Assembly (NCBI GenBank): GCA_017650045.1
Contig: JAGCFP010000072.1
Location: forward strand, 1 to 48,968
Direction of reading: 5' to 3'
Length of the DNA stretch: 48,968 bases
DNA from: Bacteroidaceae bacterium
GTDB lineage: Bacteria > Bacteroidota > Bacteroidia > Bacteroidales > Bacteroidaceae
The translations under genes and the position numbers were made by a program. Below, piece after piece: positions 23,396 to 31,701 of the stretch (position 1 is its first letter; every line of letters begins with the position of its first letter). The notes beneath the pieces are model-generated. The model did no database searches and was not told the DNA's origin. It was given only the letters and a program-made list of their open reading frames with translations.

Positions 23396-24565
23396 TTATT
23401 TTGTCACTTGGAAGTTACCCATGGTGAGTGCCGTGCCAACTTCGACAAAGAGACCATCATGCAGCAGATGACTATGACGATAGGTGTAGCCACGCTCATA
23501 GCCTCCCGTTAGGAAAAGGGATGCTTTTGGGGTGCATTGGTATTCTAAGTTCATTCGGGCTTGTAGATTGTAGAGGCGATTCAATACCTCATGCTCACGG
23601 AAGGTATCGATGTGCTGCCAACCTAAATCTCCACTGATTTCTAATGCCTTGGCCAAAGGAACGGCCAAGCCAGCTCGATAGGTGAAGGCTGTGTTGAAGG
23701 GGTGCAACTCACGATATTTGGTACCAACTCCCAGTATGGTGTAGAAGGTGTGGCTCTTGAAGCGTAGTCCTACATTGAATAAGGTGGAGCTTCCTCCACT
23801 TAGAAACAGCTGTATGCGTGTAGAAGGGTTGGCATTGATGAGTCCGAGCTGTAAGCCACGCAGATGGCTGGCGTGGAAATTGAAAAGCCCTATTTGGAGT
23901 CCATGCATGGATGAGGCTGCCAGATTAATCAATCCCACTTGCACGCCTGTCATTTCCTCAGCAGCGATGTTCAGAAGGGCAGAGGCTTGAATGCCCATCG
24001 TTTCCTCTCCACTTATGTTAAATAGTCCAGCCACTTGTAAGCCATAGACGGGTTCGCTGCTGATGTTGCTAATTCCAGCTAATTGTATGCCTTTCGACTC
24101 ACCACTGATAATGTTCAGCAGTCCGCTGGCTATAATGCCTTCTTGTCCATCGCCCACGATGTTCACACCACCAGTCACTAAGAGGCCTGTAGCCTTGCCA
24201 CCAACCACGTTGACCAGTCCACTGACTGAAAGACCAGTTTGATCACTTCCTATCACATTGGTGATGCCTGCAGCCTGCCAACCCCGCATGTCTTCACCTA
24301 CTACGTTGAATAGACCGCTCAGTTGCAGGCCGTTCACGCTGCTTACCGTGGTGCTTCCCAGTACATTCAGTCCGATGCCTGTCAGTTGATTCATCTTTGA
24401 GTTTAGACCCACGTTCAGCAGAGTCTTCCCGCTCACTGTATCAACGCCTTGCGTAGCGATACTTGGCCATAGCGAGAGATTGATGCCTCCTATTCCTGTA
24501 GTCTGGGCATCAGTTCTCAGCCAGATGATGCATAGTGCCAACCATATAAAGATACTCTTTCTCAT
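23396..24565 (-). CDS. LA_2272-like surface-repeat beta-solenoid protein
   Basis: A 389-residue protein with a signal peptide (residues 1-20, ending LRTDAQ). Residues about 50-250 consist of about nine units of 21-23 residues with the pattern G-(hydrophobic)-Q-(hydrophobic)-(A/S)-G-L-x-N-(hydrophobic)-(hydrophobic)-G, for example GLQVAGLFNISGEE and GVQVGLINLAASS. This matches the LA_2272/LA_2273 surface repeat and should fold as a regular beta-solenoid. The last 130 residues look like outer-membrane beta strands with aromatic ends (HTFYTILGVGTKYREL ... SLFLTGGYERGYTYRH), closing in FQVTK. Its role is unknown, probably on the surface. It has no close operon partner. Confidence 0.78.
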   Translation of the reverse strand: MRKSIFIWLALCIIWLRTDAQTTGIGGINLSLWPSIATQGVDTVSGKTLLNVGLNSKMNQLTGIGLNVLGSTTVSSVNGLQLSGLFNVVGEDMRGWQAAGITNVIGSDQTGLSVSGLVNVVGGKATGLLVTGGVNIVGDGQEGIIASGLLNIISGESKGIQLAGISNISSEPVYGLQVAGLFNISGEETMGIQASALLNIAAEEMTGVQVGLINLAASSMHGLQIGLFNFHASHLRGLQLGLINANPSTRIQLFLSGGSSTLFNVGLRFKSHTFYTILGVGTKYRELHPFNTAFTYRAGLAVPLAKALEISGDLGWQHIDTFREHEVLNRLYNLQARMNLEYQCTPKASLFLTGGYERGYTYRHSHLLHDGLFVEVGTALTMGNFQVTK

Positions 24566-24635
24566 AAACTGCTTTTTGGCATTAGACGAAGCAACCTCCT
24601 CTTGAGTTGCAGGGGAGGTTGCTTATTGGGGGCTT

Positions 24636-26282
24636 TTATTGATACAAGTATCGTTTGATGGATTTCTTCGGAGTTTTCTCGAACTCTTCGTGATAGACTA
24701 TGATTTTGGCGACTTGGCAATAGGACGGAATGTGTGTGTTCAACTCAATGCGGTTCTGCTCCATCTTTGTGTTGATGGCTGCATCGCTTATTCCTTCCAT
24801 GTTGGCCAGGTCAAAGTCGGGGTAAACCAAGGCAACGAGCTTACCATCGCGTTGCACTACGATACTCTCTGCAACATAGGGCAGATCATTCAACTGCGCC
24901 TCTATCTCCTCAGGATAGATGTTCTGTCCGTTGGCACTGAGTATCATATTCTTGCTTCTGCCTCGTATTGTGATGTTTCCTTCGAAGTCCATTGTTCCTA
25001 AATCACCTGTCCTCATCCATCCGTCATCAGTGAATGCAGCCTTAGTAGCTTCTTTGTTCTTATAATAACCCAGGAACACATTGTCTCCCTTCAGCAAAAT
25101 CTCTCCAGCTTCATAGGCAGGGTTTGGAGAGTCAATCTTTATCTCCATACGAGAGATGATCTTACCACAGGTGCCTTCCTTGAAGCGTTCATAGGGAACG
25201 TAAGCTATCAGTGGTCCACATTCAGTCATTCCATAGCCAACAGTATAGGCAAGGTTGATGCGTTGCAGGAATTTCTCCACTTCTTTGTTGAGCGCTGCGC
25301 CACCAATAACAATGCTGATGAAGTTTCCTCCGAAGGCATCCACCACTTTCTTTCGAATAGCGGCATACACCTTGTCGCTGATGTAGGGCAGGCTTAGCAT
25401 GAACTTTGCTCCCAAGCTTTCGAGTTTAGGCATCACTTCCTTCTTGATGATCTTCTCTACTACCAGTGGAACGGTAATGACGAGGTTTGGACTAATCTCT
25501 GCAAAGGCCTGGAAGATGATCTTAGGACTTGGTACACGTGTGAGGAAGTACACATGACAACCCACGCAGAACTCAAACAGGAACTCGAAGGCTAGTCCAA
25601 AGCAATGAGCCAGAGGGAGCATACTCACAAGCTTGTGTCCAGCACGAAGGTCGATACTGTCCATAGCGAACCTGACGTTCGACCACAAGCTGCGGTATGG
25701 GAGCATCACACCCTTCGACTGGCTGGTAGTTCCAGAGGTGTAGCTCAGCACAGCCAGTTCTTCTTCTTTGTCTTGGTGATAGTGCACGTGTTCAGGGCGG
25801 AAATTCTTTGGATATCGCTGACCAAACATGGCATTGAGGTTCTCGCGTGCATACGTCAGTTTCTCTGAACGTGACACGAGGACAGAGAAATCCGTCAGCA
25901 GGATGATTCCCTCCAGATGGGGCATCATGGACTCATCCAGATTTTCCCAAACCCTGTCACCAACGAACAGAAAACGGGCGTCGCAATGGTTGACGATACT
26001 ATGTATGTTGTCCGCTTTGAATTCATGGAGGATGGGTACCACAACTGCTCCGTAGGTTATTGTTGCGAGGAAAGCCACACCCCAGTGGGCACTGTTCCTA
26101 CCGCAAAGAGCTATCTTGTCTCCAGGCTTTATTTTCACAGCCTCGAACATGATGTGCATTTTCTCGATTTTCCGGGCTACATCCTTAAATTGGAGTGTTG
26201 CTCCTTTGTAGTCTGTGAGCGCATCCAGGTTCCAGTTGTCCTTAATGCTGTTCTCTAAGAGAAGATTAAAACTCTTATTCAT
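24636..26282 (-). CDS. AMP-dependent acyl-CoA synthetase / fatty acid--CoA ligase
   Basis: Activates a carboxylic acid, probably a long-chain fatty acid, as acyl-AMP and then transfers it to CoA or a carrier protein. The 548-residue ANL enzyme has P-loop YTSGTTSQSKGVMLP (about residues 170-185), the A5 motif GYGMTECGP, the A7 motif MRTGDLG, the hinge RGRSKNMILSANGQNIYPEEIE, and the C-terminal catalytic Lys region TPKKSIKRYLYQ. The ATG at 26282 is chosen because the TATTTTTG promoter element lies between it and the next in-frame ATG at 26339. A 34-nt hairpin (24589-24624) lies between this gene and the surface-repeat gene. Substrate cannot be read from the sequence. Confidence 0.9.
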   Translation of the reverse strand: MNKSFNLLLENSIKDNWNLDALTDYKGATLQFKDVARKIEKMHIMFEAVKIKPGDKIALCGRNSAHWGVAFLATITYGAVVVPILHEFKADNIHSIVNHCDARFLFVGDRVWENLDESMMPHLEGIILLTDFSVLVSRSEKLTYARENLNAMFGQRYPKNFRPEHVHYHQDKEEELAVLSYTSGTTSQSKGVMLPYRSLWSNVRFAMDSIDLRAGHKLVSMLPLAHCFGLAFEFLFEFCVGCHVYFLTRVPSPKIIFQAFAEISPNLVITVPLVVEKIIKKEVMPKLESLGAKFMLSLPYISDKVYAAIRKKVVDAFGGNFISIVIGGAALNKEVEKFLQRINLAYTVGYGMTECGPLIAYVPYERFKEGTCGKIISRMEIKIDSPNPAYEAGEILLKGDNVFLGYYKNKEATKAAFTDDGWMRTGDLGTMDFEGNITIRGRSKNMILSANGQNIYPEEIEAQLNDLPYVAESIVVQRDGKLVALVYPDFDLANMEGISDAAINTKMEQNRIELNTHIPSYCQVAKIIVYHEEFEKTPKKSIKRYLYQ

Positions 26283-26308
26283 TATTGCACGTTTTTTTTG
26301 TTTCTGTG

Positions 26309-26340
26309 CAAAAATAGGGAATAAATAGGAGGTAGGCAAG
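26309..26340 (-). promoter_or_regulatory. Promoter of the acyl-CoA synthetase gene
   Basis: On the minus strand CTTG (26337-26340), 20 bp, TATTTTTG (26309-26316), which matches TAnnTTTG. Confidence 0.6.
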
Positions 26341-26375
26341 TTTATTAGCGTTTTTTTATGTTTGCTAATGTGGTA

Positions 26376-27104
26376 TTATCTCTTGACAGTGCTACGTTCA
26401 TTGAGGTAATTCAGAAATTCATCCTTATAGCTGTCGCCCACTGGGATGTATGTCTTGCCAAAAACGATGCGGTTGTGTTCCACTACTCTGATCTTGCTTT
26501 TCTGGACAATGTAGGAGCGATGTACCCTCATGAAGCGCTGCGAAGGCAACATCTCTTCCATGCTTTTCATGCTCATCAGTGAGAGCAGAGGCTTCTCATG
26601 TCCTTCTTCATAGATCTTGATGTAGTCTTTTAGTCCTTCGATGTAGAGAATGTCGTCCAACATGACCTGTACCTGCTTATATTCACTTTTCACAAAGATG
26701 CTCTGCACCTCTTCTGCAGCTCCTTGTTGTCCTTGCTCCACCAACTTGAACCATTCCTGGGCTTTCTGTGCTGCTTGCAGGAAGTTAGGGTAGGAGATGG
26801 GTTTCAGCAGATAGTCCAGCGCATTCACTCGATAGCCATCTATGGCATATTGGTCGAAGGCAGTGGTAAATACGATACGTGTCTGTGGAGGAACCATCCG
26901 CGAGAAGTCAAGTCCATTTAGTTCTGGCATTTGGATATCCAGAAAAAGCAGGTCGGCAGGAGTCTTTTGCAACTCTTGCATGGCCTGTATGGCACTGTTG
27001 TAGCTACCCACCAGCTCCAAGAAAGGGGTTTTCTTGACGTAGCTGGCCATCAGTCCCAATGCCAAGGGCTCGTCATCTATTACTGCACATCTGATGTTTG
27101 CCAT
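26376..27104 (-). CDS. LytTR-family response regulator
   Basis: A 242-residue regulator. Residues 4-120 are a receiver with the acidic pocket Asp10-Asp11, phospho-acceptor Asp56 in LLFLDIQMPELNG, and the conserved Thr and Lys (FTTAFDQYAIDGY ... DYLLKPI). Residues about 140-240 are a LytTR DNA-binding domain (FVKSEYKQVQVMLDDILYIEGLKDYIKIY ... FMRVHRSYIV). It is encoded 107 bp after the LytS-type kinase gene and has its own promoter in that gap. The pair follows the MacA-MacB-TolC genes on the same strand, so control of the pump is the natural inference. The target sites are not known. Confidence 0.93.
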   Translation of the reverse strand: MANIRCAVIDDEPLALGLMASYVKKTPFLELVGSYNSAIQAMQELQKTPADLLFLDIQMPELNGLDFSRMVPPQTRIVFTTAFDQYAIDGYRVNALDYLLKPISYPNFLQAAQKAQEWFKLVEQGQQGAAEEVQSIFVKSEYKQVQVMLDDILYIEGLKDYIKIYEEGHEKPLLSLMSMKSMEEMLPSQRFMRVHRSYIVQKSKIRVVEHNRIVFGKTYIPVGDSYKDEFLNYLNERSTVKR

Positions 27105-27144
27105 AATTCTTACTCCAAAAGAGAGGGTATACCTTTTGCTGTTG

Positions 27145-27176
27145 CAAAGATAAGCCTTGCCAAGTGAAAAAGCAAA
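27145..27176 (-). promoter_or_regulatory. Internal promoter of the LytTR regulator gene
   Basis: On the minus strand TTTG (27173-27176), 20 bp, TATCTTTG (27145-27152), a perfect pair of elements in the gap between kinase and regulator. The regulator can therefore be made separately from the pump operon. Confidence 0.7.
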
Positions 27177-27211
27177 AAATGGGAGATTTTTGAAGGGAGG
27201 AAAACTCTTGT

Positions 27212-28333
27212 TTAGTCTAGCGACAAGGCATTTTTGGTATTAATCTCCAAGGAAGAGACATATTCTGTGCCATCATCACTCAGGCCATAGTGCCACACAT
27301 AACTGCCTGGGTACATCAAATCCAAGCGTTTCTGCACCTGTTCCAGTCCTATGCCACTACCACTCTTGTCATATCCCACCTTGCGATGGTTGCTGTTCTT
27401 GATCTCGCAGCGCACATAGCCCAGTTTCTCACTGAAGAAGATTTTGATGTAGCTTGGCTCTGTGGGTGATATCCCATGCTTGAAGGCATTCTCCACCAGT
27501 GAGATAAAGATCAGTGGTGCAATGGGTGTCTGGTTATTCTCACGCATGTCGTAGGTCGTCTCTATGGTAACGTTTGATGAGAGACGAATGCGCATCAGTT
27601 CGATATAGCTCTTCATGAATTGCATCTCCTTCTCCAGCGTGGTGTAGTTTTGCTTGTTGTCATACAGTACGTGGCGCAGCAGTTGGCTCAGTTCATGCAC
27701 AGCTTCCTGAGCTTTCTCACTGTCGAAGGCTATCAGGGCGTAGATGTTGTTCAGCGTGTTCAACAGGAAGTGAGGATTGATTTGGCTACGCAGTTGCTGT
27801 AGCTCAGTCTCTACACGTTGCTTTTCAGCTTCACGTTTGCTATTCTCCAATTCGCTCCAAGCCTCAATCACTCTGACTACAGCTGTGATGGTGGCCACCA
27901 GAGCCATAACGAAGAAGTCGCGCCCCATAATCATGCTTATCGACCATCTTCTGGCCATTGGGTTAGGACGCATGTAGTCGCGATACTCAAAAGGTACCTG
28001 GTCTCTCCATGATATCAGCATGCGTTCGAACTCTATCTGGTGTAACAGTCCCGAGAGAAACGAGGCAATGAGTATCAACACCAGCAACTGTAACACGTAC
28101 ATCCAGAACTTTCTCCGAAGCAGCAGGCGTGGAATCAGCAGGTTGTTGTTCAGATAGAAGAAAATGATGTAGATGATGTAGTAGGGAGCAGTGTTCCAAA
28201 CATAATCAGAAAAAGTAACATCCATTCCACCCCGTGTCATCATTAAGTAGGGGAAGAAGAACAAAATACCCCACATCACCACATGGATGATGATGGTTAA
28301 GTAGTCTCTGATGGATAGTTCTTTCTCGTTCAT
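27212..28333 (-). CDS. LytS-type sensor histidine kinase
   Basis: A 373-residue membrane kinase of the His_kinase (PF06580) group. It has four predicted membrane segments in residues 11-32, 48-65, 76-98 and 137-157 with short loops, and no periplasmic sensor domain, so the signal is probably sensed in the membrane. The cytoplasmic part starts with a coiled coil (about 158-182), then QLRSQINPHFLLNTLNNIYAL with phospho-acceptor His188, and an HATPase_c domain (VENAFKHGISP, SGSGIGLEQVQKRL). It is separated from the upstream permease gene by a 65-bp gap that contains a hairpin (28350-28379), and the LytTR gene follows. Confidence 0.92.
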   Translation of the reverse strand: MNEKELSIRDYLTIIIHVVMWGILFFFPYLMMTRGGMDVTFSDYVWNTAPYYIIYIIFFYLNNNLLIPRLLLRRKFWMYVLQLLVLILIASFLSGLLHQIEFERMLISWRDQVPFEYRDYMRPNPMARRWSISMIMGRDFFVMALVATITAVVRVIEAWSELENSKREAEKQRVETELQQLRSQINPHFLLNTLNNIYALIAFDSEKAQEAVHELSQLLRHVLYDNKQNYTTLEKEMQFMKSYIELMRIRLSSNVTIETTYDMRENNQTPIAPLIFISLVENAFKHGISPTEPSYIKIFFSEKLGYVRCEIKNSNHRKVGYDKSGSGIGLEQVQKRLDLMYPGSYVWHYGLSDDGTEYVSSLEINTKNALSLD

Positions 28334-28349
28334 ATCTGTTAAACTTTAA

Positions 28350-28379
28350 AATCTCTCCCCCTGCTCCAGGGGAGAGATT
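28350..28379 (-). other. Hairpin between the MacB-like permease and kinase genes
   Basis: An 11-bp perfect stem (28350-28360 with 28369-28379) and an 8-nt loop. On the minus strand it is followed by TTTAAAG, too weak a T-tract for a confident terminator. It may set the kinase at a lower level than the pump by partial termination or RNA processing. Confidence 0.5.
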
Positions 28380-28398
28380 CTGCATACATTATTATCTT

Positions 28399-29619
28399 TT
28401 ACTCGTATCTCAGTGCTTCGATTGGATCCAGATTGGCTGCCTTCTTGGCAGGATACCATCCGAAGAACATACCTATCAGTACGCATACGCCAAAGGCAAG
28501 CATCACAGAGCTTGGTGAAATGGAAACTGCTACTTGGTCAGAGAACATTTCAACCAAGGATCCCAGTCCGTAGCCACAGATGATGCCTATGAATCCTCCC
28601 GTGAGGCAGATAAGTACGGCTTCTATCAAGAACTGACTTAGGATGTCTATGCCACGAGCGCCAACTGACATACGCAGGCCAATTTCCTTAGTGCGCTCTG
28701 TCACACTCACATACATAATGTTCATGATGCCAATACCACCTACCACCAGTGAGATACCTGCGATGGCTGCCAAGAGCATGGTCATCATGCCTGTCACAGT
28801 GTCAATGGTACTCATGATTTCTTCCATAGAGCTCAAGGTGAAGTTGTTCTCGTCAGTATCCTTCAGTCTGTGGTTTCTGCGAAGCACCTCCTCTATCTCG
28901 TTCATGGCAAGTTGGGTGTCAGCCTCCGTTGTTGCACTGCACTGTATGCCTTGCAAGTGGCTTTGTGAGAGCATACGCTTCATCACAGTGGAAAATGGTG
29001 CCAGCACGATTTCGTCTTGGTCCATACCCATACTGTTGGTACCCTTGCTAACCAGCACGCCTACCACTCTGAAAGGAATCTGGTTCACACGGATGGTCTT
29101 GCCAATGGGGTCTTCATTAGGGAAAAGGTTGTCCACGATGGTCTTTCCCAGCACCACCACTTTTGCTGCTGTCTTCACGTCCTGTTCGCCAAACATCTCG
29201 CCTTCAGCCATTTCCAGTTGGCGTATCTGCAGGTAGTCTTGACTACAACCTGTCACAGAAGCAGGGTAGTTGTTGTTGCCTGCCACCAGTTGGCCTGAAC
29301 TCGACACGCTGGGGCTCACATAGGTCACGTGGGCACACTCATTGCGTATGGCCTCATAGTCTTCCATCTTCAGGGTCTGCATGGAACTGGCATCCATACG
29401 CTGGCCACCACGACGCTCGCCACCTGGGCTGATCATGATCATGTTTGAACCCATCGACGAGATCTGTTCCTTAATCTGGTCTTGTGTTCCCTGTCCAAAG
29501 CCCAACATAGCTATCACTGATGCAATACCGATGATGATACCCAGCATGGTAAGCAGTGAGCGCGTCTTGTTGTTATAGATGGCCTTCAAGGCTATTTTGA
29601 AAAGATTCGTAATATTCAT
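28399..29619 (-). CDS. MacB-like ABC transporter permease
   Basis: A 406-residue type VII (mechanotransmission) ABC permease. One membrane helix lies at residues 16-40 (LTMLGIIIGIASVIAMLGFGQG), a large periplasmic MacB_PCD domain spans about 41-235, and three helices of the FtsX domain lie at about 280-400 (GISLVVGGIGIMNIMYVSVTERTKEIGLRMSVGA is the conserved core). The ATPase is a separate gene 61 bp upstream, unlike E. coli MacB where the two are fused. With the adaptor and TolC genes it should form a tripartite exporter of peptides, toxins, lipids or drugs. The substrate is not evident. Confidence 0.92.
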   Translation of the reverse strand: MNITNLFKIALKAIYNNKTRSLLTMLGIIIGIASVIAMLGFGQGTQDQIKEQISSMGSNMIMISPGGERRGGQRMDASSMQTLKMEDYEAIRNECAHVTYVSPSVSSSGQLVAGNNNYPASVTGCSQDYLQIRQLEMAEGEMFGEQDVKTAAKVVVLGKTIVDNLFPNEDPIGKTIRVNQIPFRVVGVLVSKGTNSMGMDQDEIVLAPFSTVMKRMLSQSHLQGIQCSATTEADTQLAMNEIEEVLRRNHRLKDTDENNFTLSSMEEIMSTIDTVTGMMTMLLAAIAGISLVVGGIGIMNIMYVSVTERTKEIGLRMSVGARGIDILSQFLIEAVLICLTGGFIGIICGYGLGSLVEMFSDQVAVSISPSSVMLAFGVCVLIGMFFGWYPAKKAANLDPIEALRYE

Positions 29620-29680
29620 AATTTCTTACAATTTACAATTTATATGCCAATTGTCAATTTTCAATTTGCTGCTTTGCAGC

Positions 29681-30430
29681 CTATCCTTGATCGTCAGGCA
29701 CAGGCAGTGAAGCCAGTGTCTCTGCAGCATTCAGGATGTTATTATTAACCACATCGTCCTTTATGAGACCATCGCGCAGGGTGATGGTACGACTGCTATA
29801 TTGGGCAATCTCAGGGTTGTGGGTCACGAAGATAATGGTACGTCCCTCAGCATGCAGCTTCTGGAAGAGCACCAAAATCTCGAATGAGGTGCGGGTATCC
29901 AGGTTACCAGTGGCCTCGTCTGCCAGTATCACGGCAGGGTTGTTCACCAAGGCACGGGCAATGGCCACGCGTTGCATCTGTCCACCACTCATCTGGTTGC
30001 TCTTATGCTCCAGACGGTCGCCCAGCCCCACAGCCTTCAGGGCCTCGATGGCTCTGCGCTTACGCTCTGAAGCTGAGACAGAAGGGTTGTACATCAGTGG
30101 CAGTTCTACGTTCTCCACAGCAGTGGTCTTGGCCAGCAGGTTGTAGTTCTGGAACACGAACCCGATCTTGCGATTGCGCAGTATGGCACGCTGTGAGCGA
30201 CTCATGGTGCGCACTGGCGTTCCATCGAGTATATACTCACCACTGGTAGGAGTATCGAGGCAACCCAGTGTATTCAGCAAGGTCGATTTGCCAGAACCCG
30301 ACGATCCCATGATGGTCACAAATTCACCTTCGTTGATGGTGAAGCTCACACCCCTCAGGGCACGCACCACCTCATCGCCTACGATGAACTTGCGCTTTAC
30401 GTTCTGTAATTCTATAACTGGTTTACTCAT
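29681..30430 (-). CDS. MacB/LolD-type ABC transporter ATPase
   Basis: A 249-residue nucleotide-binding subunit. Walker A is GSSGSGKST (residues 42-50). The Q-loop is in FVFQNYNLL, the signature is MSGGQMQRVAIARAL, Walker B is VILADEATGNLD, and the H-loop is FVTHNPEI. The LNTLGCLDTPTSGEY segment is typical of the MacB/LolD/FtsE group. The start is ATG at 30430, with an alternative TTG at 30445. It works with the separate permease gene 61 bp downstream and lies 35 bp after the adaptor gene. Confidence 0.94.
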   Translation of the reverse strand: MSKPVIELQNVKRKFIVGDEVVRALRGVSFTINEGEFVTIMGSSGSGKSTLLNTLGCLDTPTSGEYILDGTPVRTMSRSQRAILRNRKIGFVFQNYNLLAKTTAVENVELPLMYNPSVSASERKRRAIEALKAVGLGDRLEHKSNQMSGGQMQRVAIARALVNNPAVILADEATGNLDTRTSFEILVLFQKLHAEGRTIIFVTHNPEIAQYSSRTITLRDGLIKDDVVNNNILNAAETLASLPVPDDQG

Positions 30431-30465
30431 AATGATCAATTTCAATAGTCAATGTTCAATGTTTA

Positions 30466-31644
30466 TTAGAATGGGCCGCCAGGACCACCGCCAGGACCGC
30501 CAGGACCACCGCCCATACGGTTCATCATGCCATTCTCACGAAACATCGAGGTAGCTTCTGTCACTACTTCAGTGCCTTCTTCCACACCACTAATTTCAGT
30601 CATGCCATTACCACTCATGCCTGCAGTCACTGCATGTGCTGTATAAACAGTACCTTCCTTGGTCCAAACCTTCTGTGGAGCATCCACGTCGTTGATCTGA
30701 GAAGCACCCATCTCAGGGGTTGGAGTGAAGCGCAGGGCACGACTAGGAACTACCAGCACATTTCTCTTCTCCTGCTTGTAGATGGTCACGTTGGCTGTCA
30801 GTCTTGGCTTCAGCTTCAGGTCATTGTTAGGAGCGTTGATCACTACCTCGTAGGTCACCACGCTGCTGGTAGTGGTAGATGAACTGCTGTCGCCCAGGCG
30901 AACTTGTACTACCGTACCCTCAAAAGTCTCATCAGGATAAGCATCCACAATGAAGGTAGCGCGCAGACCTTCTTCAATACCACCTATGTCAGCCTCGTCT
31001 ACATCCGCAATCACGCGCATCTGCGTCAAATCAGCAGCGATGTTAAACAGGGTAGGAGTGTTGAAACCTGCAGCCACTGTCTGTCCCTCTTCCACAGCCT
31101 TGTTGATTACCACACCGTCGATAGGAGAGTAGATGGTAGCGTATGAAAGGTTGCGCTGAGCCTTGGCCAGATTGGCTTGGCTCTGCTCAAACTGAGCCTT
31201 GGCATTCTGATAGTTGTACAGACTCTGGTCGTACTCCTGATCGCTGATCAGCTGCTTGTCGTGCAACTGCTTATTACGGTTGTAGAGCTTCTCCTGGTAC
31301 TCGTAGCTGGCCTTTGAACCATTATAGTTGGCCTGAGAGCTACGAAGGTCGCTCATCAGTGTTACCTTATCCATCTCAGCGATAAGCTGACCCTTCTTCA
31401 CTTCAGAGTTGTAGTCCACGTAGATGCGGTCGATGATGCCACTCACCTGTGTACCAACTTCCACCTCTGTCACAGGCTCAATGGCGCCTGTTGCAGTGAT
31501 CGACTCAGAAACATCTCCTCTGGTCACTGGAGCTGTCATCACGCTCATTTTCTGTGTCTCAGATGGACTTCTGAAGAACCAGAACCCGATAAGCAGCACA
31601 GCCACTATGGCTACCACTGCCCAAATAATCTTTTTCTTATTCAT
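30466..31644 (-). CDS. MacA-like periplasmic adaptor (HlyD/RND-MFP family)
   Basis: A 392-residue membrane fusion protein. It has one N-terminal membrane anchor (residues 4-24), a lipoyl/barrel-sandwich region (VEVGTQVSGIIDRIYVDYNSEVKKGQ, residues about 60-85, and the return half near 190), a coiled-coil hairpin (about 95-175, rich in Gln/Asn/Lys) that docks on TolC, beta-barrel and membrane-proximal domains, and an unusual C-terminal Gly/Pro/Met tail (about 372-392, GGPGGPGGG). It should bridge the inner-membrane ABC subunits to TolC. The tail is low-complexity and may be dispensable. Confidence 0.93.
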   Translation of the reverse strand: MNKKKIIWAVVAIVAVLLIGFWFFRSPSETQKMSVMTAPVTRGDVSESITATGAIEPVTEVEVGTQVSGIIDRIYVDYNSEVKKGQLIAEMDKVTLMSDLRSSQANYNGSKASYEYQEKLYNRNKQLHDKQLISDQEYDQSLYNYQNAKAQFEQSQANLAKAQRNLSYATIYSPIDGVVINKAVEEGQTVAAGFNTPTLFNIAADLTQMRVIADVDEADIGGIEEGLRATFIVDAYPDETFEGTVVQVRLGDSSSSTTTSSVVTYEVVINAPNNDLKLKPRLTANVTIYKQEKRNVLVVPSRALRFTPTPEMGASQINDVDAPQKVWTKEGTVYTAHAVTAGMSGNGMTEISGVEEGTEVVTEATSMFRENGMMNRMGGGPGGPGGGPGGPF

Positions 31645-31701
31645 ATCCTTAGTTTTTATTTTTTAATCTTTAATTATTGAATTTTGAAATGATGCTCAGC
31701 A

